NCBI RefSeq assembly: GCF_900110135.1
Contig: NZ_FOCO01000027.1
Span: 1-40,934 of the forward strand
Direction of reading: 5' to 3'
DNA: 40,934 nt
Source: Pseudorhodobacter antarcticus
GTDB taxonomy: Bacteria > Pseudomonadota > Alphaproteobacteria > Rhodobacterales > Rhodobacteraceae
Shown here: one piece after another, positions 32,604 to 39,915 of the stretch
Layout of the letters: every line of letters starts with the position of its first letter
Position numbering within the stretch: the stretch's first letter is position 1
Translations under genes and position numbers: made by a program
The notes under the pieces: model-generated
The model's input: only the letters and a program-made list of their open reading frames with translations
What the model was told of the DNA's origin: nothing
Database searches by the model: none

Positions 32604-34169
32604 TCAGCGTTTCTTAAACAACGACCCCAAAATCCCGCGCACAATCGCTTGGCCACCCCGCGTGCCCAATTGCCGCGCGAATGATTTTGCAAACGCTTCC
32701 CCCACCGAATCCGCCGACCCAGATGTGCCCGCAGTCCGCCGCCGCGCTGCAGGTTTTGCGGCCCCGCCATCGTACCGCCGCGCCGCTTTAAACTCGCGCT
32801 CTTCCTTGGCCTCCAACACCGCCCGCGCTTCCGCCGCCTCACCAGCCGCCACTTCTTTTGCCGCCGCCTCGGCCCGCGCACGAAGGCGTTCAAACGCCGA
32901 ATCGCGGTCAATCACCGCTTCATATTTCCCGGCAATGGGCGATGCGGCCATCAACATCGCCCGCACGCCCGCATCAATCGGCCCCAACTGGCTGCTCGGC
33001 GGCCTGATCAGTGTGCGCTCCACCACGCCCGGTATCCCTTTATCTTGCAAAAACGATGTCACGGCCTCCCCCGTACCGACCTCTTTAATCGCATCCTCCG
33101 TCGAAAAACGCGGGTTTTCGCGGTAGGTTTGCGCCGCCAACACCAAATCGCGTTGGTCGCGCGGCGTGAACACCCGCAGCGCGTGCTGCACCCGGTTGCC
33201 CAATTGCGCCAGCACATCATTGGGCACATCTGCCGGTTTTTGCGTGATAAAATAAATCCCAACACCTTTGGACCGGATCAGGCGCACCACCTGTTCAACC
33301 TTATCAACCAACGCTTTGGGCGCGCCATCAAACAGCAAATGCGCCTCGTCAAAGAAAAACACCAGTTTGGGTTTGTCCGGGTTGCCCACCTCGGGCAATT
33401 CCTCAAACAATTCCGACAGCAGCCACAGCAAAAACGTCGAATAAAGCCGCGGCGCGCCCATCAACTGGTCCGCCGCCAAGATGTTAATGCGCCCCCGCCC
33501 ATCCGGGTCCACTTGCATCATGTCAGACAGCGCCAGCGCCGGCTCGCCAAACAAATTGGCCCCACCCTGATTCTCCAACACCAACAACCGCCGCTGAATG
33601 GCCCCGATCGAACTGGTCGAAACTAACCCATAGGCTGTGCTGATGCTGCTGGCATTTTCACCAATAAACGTCAGCATTGCGCGCAGATCTTTCAGATCAT
33701 ACATCGGCAACGCCTCATCATCGGCCAGCCGGAACGCCACGTTCATCACGCCCTCTTGCGGCTCCGTCAGCTCCAGCAACCGCGACAACAACAGTGGCCC
33801 CATTTCGGCCACGGTGGTGCGCACCGGGTGGCCTTGCTTGCCAAACAGGTCCCAAAACGTCACCGGAAAGCTACAATACTTCAAATCCATGCCGATTGTT
33901 TCCGCACGCTTAACAAACGCCGCGTGCAGCTTGTGATCCGCCGACCCCGGCAGCGCCACGCCCGACAAATCGCCCTTCACGTCCGACATGAAAACAGGCA
34001 CACCCGCCGCTGAAAACCCCTCGGCCAAAATTTGCAACGTCACGGTTTTACCCGTCCCCGTCGCCCCCGCGATCAATCCATGCCGGTTGCCAAACCCCAA
34101 CAACAGGTTTTGCGCCTCACCATAAGTCGCCCCGCCACCGCCCACAAAAATGCTGCTCTCAACCGTCAC
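32604..34169 (-). CDS. HerA-like ATPase, DUF853/YjgR family
   Basis: This 521-residue P-loop ATPase has Walker A GATGTGKT (35-42) and Walker B VFFFDEAHLLF near residue 268, with QKPADVPNDVLAQLGNRVQHAL resembling the helicase-type arginine region. Such proteins belong to the HerA/FtsK class; YjgR itself has no settled role. The C-terminal third is Ala-, Arg- and Glu-rich (SAFERLRARAEAAAKEVAAG), probably coiled coil, ending IVRGILGSLFKKR. The GTG at 34169 is chosen as start because AAAGGGG lies five bases ahead; a TTG at 34184 has none. The frame is complete and standard in length. Confidence 0.88.
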   Translation of the reverse strand: MTVESSIFVGGGGATYGEAQNLLLGFGNRHGLIAGATGTGKTVTLQILAEGFSAAGVPVFMSDVKGDLSGVALPGSADHKLHAAFVKRAETIGMDLKYCSFPVTFWDLFGKQGHPVRTTVAEMGPLLLSRLLELTEPQEGVMNVAFRLADDEALPMYDLKDLRAMLTFIGENASSISTAYGLVSTSSIGAIQRRLLVLENQGGANLFGEPALALSDMMQVDPDGRGRINILAADQLMGAPRLYSTFLLWLLSELFEELPEVGNPDKPKLVFFFDEAHLLFDGAPKALVDKVEQVVRLIRSKGVGIYFITQKPADVPNDVLAQLGNRVQHALRVFTPRDQRDLVLAAQTYRENPRFSTEDAIKEVGTGEAVTSFLQDKGIPGVVERTLIRPPSSQLGPIDAGVRAMLMAASPIAGKYEAVIDRDSAFERLRARAEAAAKEVAAGEAAEARAVLEAKEEREFKAARRYDGGAAKPAARRRTAGTSGSADSVGEAFAKSFARQLGTRGGQAIVRGILGSLFKKR

Positions 34170-34249
34170 AAAAACCCCTTTCAACCTTTAGGTGCAACGC
34201 CTCGCCGCGCCGCCCATCGCTGTCAAAATACATTGTTAACCGTTCTGTG

Positions 34250-34345
34250 CCAGAACTGTTGTCACCAACCCAGTCGAAAGGCCCGGTTGGTGTGACTTCC
34301 TCCCTGTTAAACTGGCCGCGCCCTTTGAAAAGGCGCGGTTTTTTT
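34250..34345 (+). ncRNA. Candidate small RNA 1 with anti-Shine-Dalgarno segment
   Basis: No protein gene covers this stretch. It folds into a stem-loop (GTCACCAACC, 34261-34270, with GGTTGGTGTGAC, 34285-34296, one bulge), then a single-stranded segment containing CTTCCTCCCTG (34296-34306), then a strong intrinsic terminator. A CCUCC-type unpaired segment can pair with ribosome-binding sites and is found in several alphaproteobacterial Hfq-dependent small RNAs. The 5' end is a guess; no convincing promoter was found. It may instead be the tail of a longer transcript. Confidence 0.5.
34316..34345 (+). terminator. Intrinsic terminator of candidate small RNA 1
   Basis: CCGCGCC (34316-34322) pairs with GGCGCGG (34332-34338) around a 9-base loop and is followed by seven T residues (34339-34345). 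This is a textbook rho-independent terminator with no open reading frame upstream on this strand. Confidence 0.85.
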
Positions 34346-34380
34346 CATTCCCCACCGCACAAAGCCGTGAATTTCCCCTG

Positions 34381-34409
34381 TTGACGCATGCACAATTAGG
34401 CCCTAAGTT
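34381..34409 (+). promoter_or_regulatory. Sigma-70-like promoter of candidate small RNA 2
   Basis: TTGACG (34381-34386) and TAAGTT (34404-34409) are separated by exactly 17 bases. Transcription would start near 34416. The -35 hexamer matches five of six consensus positions. Confidence 0.55.
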
Positions 34410-34415
34410 CTCTAC

Positions 34416-34490
34416 CAATGAAGTCGGCCAGTCCGACAGGGAGCAAAAAAATTCAAGAAAAGGGCCGGTTCGCTGGCCCTTTCGCTTTTT
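34416..34490 (+). ncRNA. Candidate small RNA 2 (about 75 nt)
   Basis: From the predicted start near 34416 the RNA would hold a small hairpin (GTCGG/CCGAC, 34423-34437), an unpaired A-rich middle (GAGCAAAAAAATTCAAG) and an intrinsic terminator (AAAGGGCC, 34459-34466, with GGCCCTTT, 34475-34482, then CGCTTTTT). Promoter, A-rich linker and terminator at the right spacing are the usual plan of an Hfq-binding small RNA. No family was recognised. Bases 34436-34443 are complementary to the unpaired segment of candidate small RNA 1. Confidence 0.55.
34459..34490 (+). terminator. Intrinsic terminator of candidate small RNA 2
   Basis: The stem is 8 bp (AAAGGGCC/GGCCCTTT) with loop GGTTCGCT, followed by CGC and five T residues (34486-34490). 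It lies far upstream of the next gene, so it ends a separate transcript. Confidence 0.75.
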
Positions 34491-34504
34491 CCCCGCCTCC
34501 CCAG

Positions 34505-34567
34505 AAAATGCGTCCCCGCACATCCCAAACACGCATTTTGCACCCCACCTTGTATGCGCGGTATATT
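34505..34567 (+). promoter_or_regulatory. Promoter and inverted repeat upstream of ialB
   Basis: TTGCAC (34538-34543) and TATATT (34562-34567), 18 bases apart, are a plausible sigma-70 promoter. A perfect 9-bp inverted repeat AAAATGCGT (34505-34513) / ACGCATTTT (34531-34539) lies just upstream and touches the -35 hexamer; it could be an operator. The predicted leader of the ialB mRNA would be about 115 bases. Confidence 0.4.
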
Positions 34568-34646
34568 GCCATCGCACCCCCATCGCGCGACGTTTTCGGG
34601 CCTGACTTCACCCGGCCGCCATGCTAATGCGACCATCAGACCATTT

Positions 34647-34678
34647 AAGGCCAGTCGTTAAAGGCCAGTCGTTAAAGG
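34647..34678 (+). repeat. 14-bp tandem repeat ahead of ialB
   Basis: AAGGCCAGTCGTTA occurs twice head-to-tail (34647-34660 and 34661-34674), followed by a third AAGG (34675-34678) that serves as the ribosome site. Each unit begins with an SD-like AAGG, so changes in copy number would place extra SD-like elements in the leader. Confidence 0.8.
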
Positions 34679-34687
34679 ACCAAACGC

Positions 34688-35344
34688 ATGACCAAATCCA
34701 CACCGTTTTTTGCAACAACCCTTTGCTTACTTCTGGGCACAGCCACCTTTGCCCAAGGCACCGCTGCCCCCGCAGCAGATGCCCCCGCCGCCAATGCAGC
34801 CGCCGATGCAGCCGCCGCCCCAGTGGTTGGGACCACCGCCGCCGCCGATGGCCTGTCGATGGGCACCGAAGCGGGCACGGGTGCTGCCGCCGCGCCTCAA
34901 TTCACCGATGAATTGTTTGGCACTTGGACAAAGCGCTGCGACATCAACACAGAAAACCCTGCCCCCTGCCAACTTTACCACCTGCTGAAAGACAGCGATG
35001 GCACCAGTGTCGCCGAGATTTCGTTGTTTGGTCTGCCACAGGGTCAACAAGCGGCCGCAGGTGCAACTGTGATCGTGCCGTTGGAAACGTTGCTCACCGC
35101 CGATCTGGTCTTGGCTGTCGATACTGGCAAGGCGCGCAATTATCCCTTTGCGTGGTGTTCACCCGCAGGCTGCATCGCGCGCATCGGGTTTACCCAAGCC
35201 GAAGTGGATGGTTTCAAAAAGGGGAATGAGGCAAAGCTAACAATCGTGCCCGCCGTTGCCCCCGATCAAAAGGTGGAATTGACTGTGCCATTGACCGGCT
35301 TTACCGCAGGTTATGACGCGGTGAACGCGGCAAACGGCAACTAA
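34688..35344 (+). CDS. Invasion-associated locus B (IalB)-family exported protein
   Basis: The 218-residue protein starts with a signal peptide (MTKSTPFFATTLCLLLGTATFAQ, cut near residue 22-23). A long Ala/Pro/Asp-rich linker follows (about 24-68, many AAADA units), and then the IalB domain: FGTWTKRCDI, CQLYHLL, two Cys pairs probably forming disulfides (Cys84/Cys94 and Cys158/Cys163, WCSPAGCIARIG). IalB proteins are periplasmic or outer-membrane associated; despite the name, many free-living Rhodobacterales have them. The gene is monocistronic, with its own promoter and an unusual repeat-bearing leader. Exact role unknown. Confidence 0.85.
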   Translation: MTKSTPFFATTLCLLLGTATFAQGTAAPAADAPAANAAADAAAAPVVGTTAAADGLSMGTEAGTGAAAAPQFTDELFGTWTKRCDINTENPAPCQLYHLLKDSDGTSVAEISLFGLPQGQQAAAGATVIVPLETLLTADLVLAVDTGKARNYPFAWCSPAGCIARIGFTQAEVDGFKKGNEAKLTIVPAVAPDQKVELTVPLTGFTAGYDAVNAANGN

Positions 35345-35353
35345 AGCCAACAC

Positions 35354-35378
35354 ACGCCGCGCCTGATCCGCGCGGCGT
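35354..35378. terminator. Hairpin between ialB and the ketosynthase gene
   Basis: ACGCCGCGC and GCGCGGCGT form a perfect 9-bp stem around CTGATCC, ending at the first base of the ketosynthase stop codon (minus strand). It lies at a convergent junction and lacks a T run. Confidence 0.55.
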
Positions 35379-36586
35379 TACCCCCGGCGCAACGCCAAAA
35401 CTGCGTTCATCCCGCCAAAGGCAAAGGCGTTTGACAGCGCCACCGCCACCCGCGCCTGTCGCGCCTCATTCGGCACCACGTCCAGCGGGCAATCCGGATC
35501 CGCCGCCACATATCCAACCGTTGGCGCAATCACCCCATCGCGCAACGCCATGATGCAGGCCAGCAATTCCACCGCCCCCGTCCCGCCAATAATATGCCCA
35601 TGCGCGGCTTTGGTCGATGACACCATCAAACCATCCGTATCCGCCCCAAACACGCGCATAATTGCCGCACATTCGGTCCGGTCATTCGCCGCCGTCCCCG
35701 TGCCATGCGCGTTGATATAGCCCACATCACCGGGGGCGAGTTTCGCATCCCGCAACGCCCCCGCAATCGCCCGCGCCGCCCCCGCCTCGCTTGGCATCAC
35801 AATATCACTGGCATCCGAAGTCATTGCAAACCCGACAACTTCCGCCAAAATCTCGGCCCCGCGTGCCACCGCATGGTCGCGGTCCTCAAACACAAACACC
35901 GCCGCCCCCTCGCCCTGCACCATGCCATTGCGGGTTGCGCAAAACGGGCGGCATCCATCCTTGGACATCACGCGCAAGCCCTCCCACGCTTTGATACCGC
36001 CAAAACTCAGCATCGCCTCGGACCCGCCGGTGACCATCACGCGCGCCGCCCCCGACTGCACCAGATGGAACGCCTGCCCCATGGCGTGGTTGGAACTGGC
36101 ACAAGCGGTCGACACCGTGAAACTCGGGCCCTGCAGCCCAAACGCCATCGACACATGGCTTGCTGCCGCATTGTGCATCAAGCGCGGCACCACAAACGGA
36201 TGCACCCGGTTTTTCCCTTCGGCATAGACCGCGCGAAAACTCTCATCTTGGGTGATCAATCCACCGCCAGCGGTGCCCAAAACCACCCCCGCCTCCAGCG
36301 CCAGATCGCCCTGAAACACCAACCCCGATTGCGCCACCGCTTGGCGCGCAGCATAAACCGCAAATTGCGTAAATCGGTCAAACAGCCCGAGCTCACCGCG
36401 CGAAAAATGCACCTCCGGCTGCCAGCCCTGCACTTGCGCGCCAATGCGAATGGTCAACCGTTCCACATCCGGCACATCCAGCGGCCCAATCGCGCAGCGC
36501 CCATTGGCAAAGGCGGCAAACGTGCCCACCACATCCTGCGCCAGCGCATTGACCGTGCCCGCCCCGGTGATAACAACCCGCCTCAT
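35378..36586 (-). CDS. Beta-ketoacyl-ACP synthase (FabF/NodE-like)
   Basis: Condensing enzymes extend acyl-ACP by two carbons using malonyl-ACP, giving a 3-oxoacyl-ACP. The 402-residue protein has the nucleophile Cys162 (TACASSNHAMG), His294 (INAHGTGT), Lys326 and His331 (KAAHGHIIGGTGAVE), so the Cys-His-His triad is complete. RPFCATRNGMVQGEGA replaces the usual RPFDxxRxG, and the product resembles accessory synthases such as NodE rather than housekeeping FabF. Its ATG overlaps the upstream ACP stop (ATGA, 36583-36586). With that ACP and lpxD it probably supplies a particular acyl chain to lipid A. Confidence 0.9.
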   Translation of the reverse strand: MRRVVITGAGTVNALAQDVVGTFAAFANGRCAIGPLDVPDVERLTIRIGAQVQGWQPEVHFSRGELGLFDRFTQFAVYAARQAVAQSGLVFQGDLALEAGVVLGTAGGGLITQDESFRAVYAEGKNRVHPFVVPRLMHNAAASHVSMAFGLQGPSFTVSTACASSNHAMGQAFHLVQSGAARVMVTGGSEAMLSFGGIKAWEGLRVMSKDGCRPFCATRNGMVQGEGAAVFVFEDRDHAVARGAEILAEVVGFAMTSDASDIVMPSEAGAARAIAGALRDAKLAPGDVGYINAHGTGTAANDRTECAAIMRVFGADTDGLMVSSTKAAHGHIIGGTGAVELLACIMALRDGVIAPTVGYVAADPDCPLDVVPNEARQARVAVALSNAFAFGGMNAVLALRRG

Positions 36587-36843
36587 GCGGTTTGCGCGTC
36601 AATCAACCCCTGCACCGCCGCCACAATCGTGCGCACCGATGTCAGGTCAAACCCGCTGTCCTCAGGCGTATTGGCGTTGAAAGGCACGGAAATATCAAAC
36701 GCCTCTTCTATCGCAAATATCGCCTCAACCAGCGCCAAACTGTCCACGCCCAAGCTTTCCAACGTGCAATCAAGGCTTATGTCCGCCACATCCAGCATCG
36801 CTTGCTCGGCAATAATCGCGCGCACGCGCTCTTCCACAGTCAC
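36583..36843 (-). CDS. Accessory acyl carrier protein
   Basis: The 86-residue acidic protein has the phosphopantetheine site Ser35 in LGVDSLALVEAIFAIEEAF. It is longer than AcpP because of an insertion after helix II (SVPFNANTPEDSGFDLTS). That differs from the fatty-acid synthesis ACP and suggests a dedicated carrier, as AcpXL is for long-chain lipid A acyl groups in rhizobia, although it is not clearly AcpXL. It starts with GTG at 36843, three bases after the lpxD stop, and overlaps the ketosynthase gene, so lpxD, ACP and ketosynthase are translated together. Confidence 0.88.
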   Translation of the reverse strand: MTVEERVRAIIAEQAMLDVADISLDCTLESLGVDSLALVEAIFAIEEAFDISVPFNANTPEDSGFDLTSVRTIVAAVQGLIDAQTA

Positions 36844-36846
36844 GCT

Positions 36847-37920
36847 TTATTCCCCTTTATCAGTGGCTTGCGCCACGTTCTTCATCCAGCGTGGCAAGCG
36901 GCGCAACGCTTTTTGCATTTCCAGATGCGTCTCCATCTTGACCGCAGGATAACCCAGCAACACCCGCCCGGCAGGCGCATTGGTGAAAATCTTGGTGCCA
37001 CCGCCCGCAATCACATCGTCGCCCACAAAGATATTGTCATTGACCCCGCATTGCCCCGCCAACACCACGCGGTCACCAATCCGGCTGGAGCCCGCAATCC
37101 CAACCTGCCCACACAGCAAACAATCGCGGCCAATTTGCACATTATGCCCGATATGCACCATGTTATCCAACTTGGTGCCACTGCCAATCATCGTATCCCG
37201 AATGGTGCCGCGGTCCACACAGGCATTCGCGCCAATATCCACATCATCCCCGATGGTTACAGCGCCAAGTGAATGTATCCGCGTCCAAGATTGCGCGGTG
37301 CCAACATCGCGCTGCCCCAGCGTTTCGCGGATCTCCTCCACCCCCGATTTTTCGGGCGTAACAAACGAAAACCCATCCGCCCCAATCACGGCACCCGGCT
37401 GGCAAATAAAGCGGTCGCCAATCACAACCCGCGCGCCAATCCGCGCACCTTGCAATATCAACGCATCAACGCCAATCCGCGCACCGTCCGCAATGCTCAC
37501 ATGGCTGGCAATCCGCGCGCCAGCGCCAATCACCACGCCTGCGCCAATCACCACAAACGGCCCAATCGCGGCCCCAGCACCAATCTGTGCGGACGCATCC
37601 ACAATCGCCATCGCATGCACACCCGGCGCAATCGCTGGCCCCGCGTCCATCATCCGCGACAATCCCGCCATCGCCAAACGACCGCGCGGCGCAAATATCG
37701 CGGCCTTCAACCCCAGCGCATGCCAATCGGCCCCTTGCCACAACAGCGCTGCCACCGCAGCCCCTTGCGCCAATCCGCCCGCATATTTGGGGTCCATCGC
37801 CAGCGCCAATTCATGCACCTGCGCCGCCGCAGGCTCGGCCGCGCCGCTTACCCGCAGCGTTACATCCCCCACCGCTTGCGCGCCAAGGGCCGCCGCAATT
37901 TCCGCAATCGTATGGGCCAT
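36847..37920 (-). CDS. lpxD: UDP-3-O-acylglucosamine N-acyltransferase
   Basis: LpxD adds the N-linked acyl chain from acyl-ACP to UDP-3-O-acyl-glucosamine in lipid A synthesis. The 357-residue protein has an N-terminal uridine-binding domain and a left-handed beta-helix of hexapeptide repeats (IGAGAAIGPFVVIGAGVVIG and onward). The catalytic His lies in NMVHIGHNVQIG, and GADGFSF and LDNM match the family. The ATG at 37920 is preferred to the GTG just before it, with AAGGGAG at 8 bases. It sits 46 bases after the transpeptidase gene. Whether this is the organism's only lpxD or a second copy cannot be told from the window. Confidence 0.93.
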   Translation of the reverse strand: MAHTIAEIAAALGAQAVGDVTLRVSGAAEPAAAQVHELALAMDPKYAGGLAQGAAVAALLWQGADWHALGLKAAIFAPRGRLAMAGLSRMMDAGPAIAPGVHAMAIVDASAQIGAGAAIGPFVVIGAGVVIGAGARIASHVSIADGARIGVDALILQGARIGARVVIGDRFICQPGAVIGADGFSFVTPEKSGVEEIRETLGQRDVGTAQSWTRIHSLGAVTIGDDVDIGANACVDRGTIRDTMIGSGTKLDNMVHIGHNVQIGRDCLLCGQVGIAGSSRIGDRVVLAGQCGVNDNIFVGDDVIAGGGTKIFTNAPAGRVLLGYPAVKMETHLEMQKALRRLPRWMKNVAQATDKGE

Positions 37921-37966
37921 CACGCGGCTCCCTTACCAACGGCCAACCGGGCCAATCACAAGGGAT

Positions 37967-39610
37967 TTAGCCCGCCCGCGCCTCCAGCACCACCCCGGCC
38001 TCTTGCAAGGCGCGAAAAATCGCTGCGTCACGATCATAAACATCGCGCCGATACTCCATCCGCCCTTTGGCCGATGGATAGGCGGTGAAATACACCAAAT
38101 GCACCGGCAACGGCACATCAAGGCGCAAATTGGTTTCAACACCTGTCGCCAACACCGATTTGAACATCCCCACCGGGTCATCGCTTTGGGCCGCCAGCAG
38201 CGCATAGGCGAAATCAAAGGGGTCCCCAAGGCGGATACAGCCGTGGCTGAACGCCCGCACTTCACGCGCAAACAGCGACTTGGACGGGGTGTCGTGCAAA
38301 TAGATGTTGTACTGGTTCGGGAACATGAACTTCACTAACCCCAGCGCGTTGCTGTCGGATGGCGGCTGGCGCATGGAATAAGGAAAGCTGCGTTCGGTAT
38401 ATTTGGCAAAATTGATGGCGCTGCGCGGCACAACCCGGCCCCGGCTGTCGATAATCTTTAGGTGCCCCGCAGCCCCCGCATTGCGCTTCATCATCGGCAA
38501 ATATTCGCGGGTGGTGATCGACCGTGGCACGTTCCACGATGGGTTGATCGCCATATACTCCATCTCGTCGGAAAACTCTGGCGTTTGGCGATCTTTGTCC
38601 AACGCGCCAATCACCGACCGGGTGCTAAAGGTCACACGCCCATGATCAACGATTTTTGCGGTGAAATCGGTCATGTTCACCCAGATATGGCGGTCGCCGC
38701 GCGGAATGTTCATCCAACGCTCGCGCTCCATCGCCACCACGACCGATTCCAGCCGCGCCTTTGGCCCAATGTTCAACTCATCAATCGTGCTGGCCACGGC
38801 AACGCCATTCGCTTCCAGCCCCATGTCGGTCTGAAACGCCTGCACCGCTTTGGAAATTGTCCCATCATAACTTGCGGTGACCGAACGTGACAGATACCCC
38901 AGCGCCACCAAACGGTCGCGCATCTGGATCACCGCGGGCCCCGTTGCCCCCGGTTTCAGGCTGGCCGCCGCAATTTTTGGCCCCCAACCGCCAGCGGCCA
39001 CCTGGGCCTCCAGCTCAAACTTGGCGCGCATCAATTGCGCATAGGCCGGGCTGCGCGGCGGCAGTGATTTCAAAAACGCCACAGGTTCTGCGGCCAAAAA
39101 CGCCTCTAGGTTGGCGCGGCGGTCGCGCAGCGGCACCTCACGCTTGATCAGCGGAATAACTTTGCCCGGCTCCAACGCACCCGTTTGCACGTCATGAGCG
39201 TAATCCAGCAGTGCGCGGGTCAAGGTCACATCTAACCGCCCCCGGTCGCCTTCGGTCCGCGCCGCCGCCGCAAGCGCTATCAACTGCGCCGGATCATAGC
39301 GATTGGTCGGCAATCCATGCGCGCGCGCCCCGGCCAAGGCAGACAGCAACGCAGACCGCCGCGCCTCTTGTCCCGGACCCGTCCAGATTGGTGCGTAATC
39401 GCTGTCGCGGTAAAACCTTGCCACCGCTTCATCGTCAGATGCCGCCGCCGCAACAGACTGACTGAACGCCCCAATCGTTTGCGGCGCTGAAAACACCACC
39501 TTGGTTTGCGCAAATCCCGGCACCATGGCCGTCCCACACATCAAGGCAGAAAGCATAAATATAGAAGCACCGCGAACAATCGCAGGACGAGAGACAGCAG
39601 ACAGAACCAT
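37967..39610 (-). CDS. L,D-transpeptidase, YcbB/LdtD type
   Basis: These periplasmic enzymes form 3-3 cross-links in peptidoglycan or attach proteins to it. The 547-residue protein has a signal peptide (to about residue 34, PGFAQ), a peptidoglycan-binding domain (GATGPAVIQMRDRLVALGYL, about 221-240) and a YkuD catalytic domain with the active site FSHGCIRLGDP (His456, Cys458). Length and domain order match LdtD/YcbB, including the long scaffold before the catalytic part. The start at ATG 39610 has GAGG at 6 bases; a TTG at 39622 has none. It opens the operon with lpxD, ACP and ketosynthase. Confidence 0.93.
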   Translation of the reverse strand: MVLSAVSRPAIVRGASIFMLSALMCGTAMVPGFAQTKVVFSAPQTIGAFSQSVAAAASDDEAVARFYRDSDYAPIWTGPGQEARRSALLSALAGARAHGLPTNRYDPAQLIALAAAARTEGDRGRLDVTLTRALLDYAHDVQTGALEPGKVIPLIKREVPLRDRRANLEAFLAAEPVAFLKSLPPRSPAYAQLMRAKFELEAQVAAGGWGPKIAAASLKPGATGPAVIQMRDRLVALGYLSRSVTASYDGTISKAVQAFQTDMGLEANGVAVASTIDELNIGPKARLESVVVAMERERWMNIPRGDRHIWVNMTDFTAKIVDHGRVTFSTRSVIGALDKDRQTPEFSDEMEYMAINPSWNVPRSITTREYLPMMKRNAGAAGHLKIIDSRGRVVPRSAINFAKYTERSFPYSMRQPPSDSNALGLVKFMFPNQYNIYLHDTPSKSLFAREVRAFSHGCIRLGDPFDFAYALLAAQSDDPVGMFKSVLATGVETNLRLDVPLPVHLVYFTAYPSAKGRMEYRRDVYDRDAAIFRALQEAGVVLEARAG

Positions 39611-39915
39611 AAAAAACCTCAAGCATCAGCGCGTTTGGGAAAAAAGGCATCAAGATGATGTGTCTGTCCACTCACAAACCCGTAGAAAGGGCGCCAAGTG
39701 TCACATTCCAGGCACATGGCTTTTTTTTGCCACAGTTTTAACGACCTCGGAACAATTTAAGCAAGTATTTGCCTATCGGGTGGCATGTTGGGGAACCAAG
39801 TCAATCTTTGCTTGGGTTGCGATTCGACCTGTGCCATAAGGCAAGGGCACTCGGGACAAAGTGCAGCAAAGACCGCGATAAGTGGTAGAATACCAGCGAC
39901 GGGACAGGCGCTTTT
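39611..39915. other. Intergenic region between the divergent transpeptidase and DUF882 genes
   Basis: This 305-base stretch has no plausible gene. It must hold the promoters of both flanking genes. TAGAAT at 39889-39894 could be a -10 element for DUF882, without a good -35. An imperfect hairpin (AACCAAG near 39794 with CTTGGGTT, about 39811-39818) and a short GGC/GCC stem around a T8 run (about 39718-39733) were seen, but neither is convincing as a terminator or RNA gene. Confidence 0.4.

Noticed and set aside
34418-34627. Small open frame (69 codons) across candidate small RNA 2
   Set aside because: It has no plausible domain and crosses the intrinsic terminator. The promoter-hairpin-terminator plan explains the region better.
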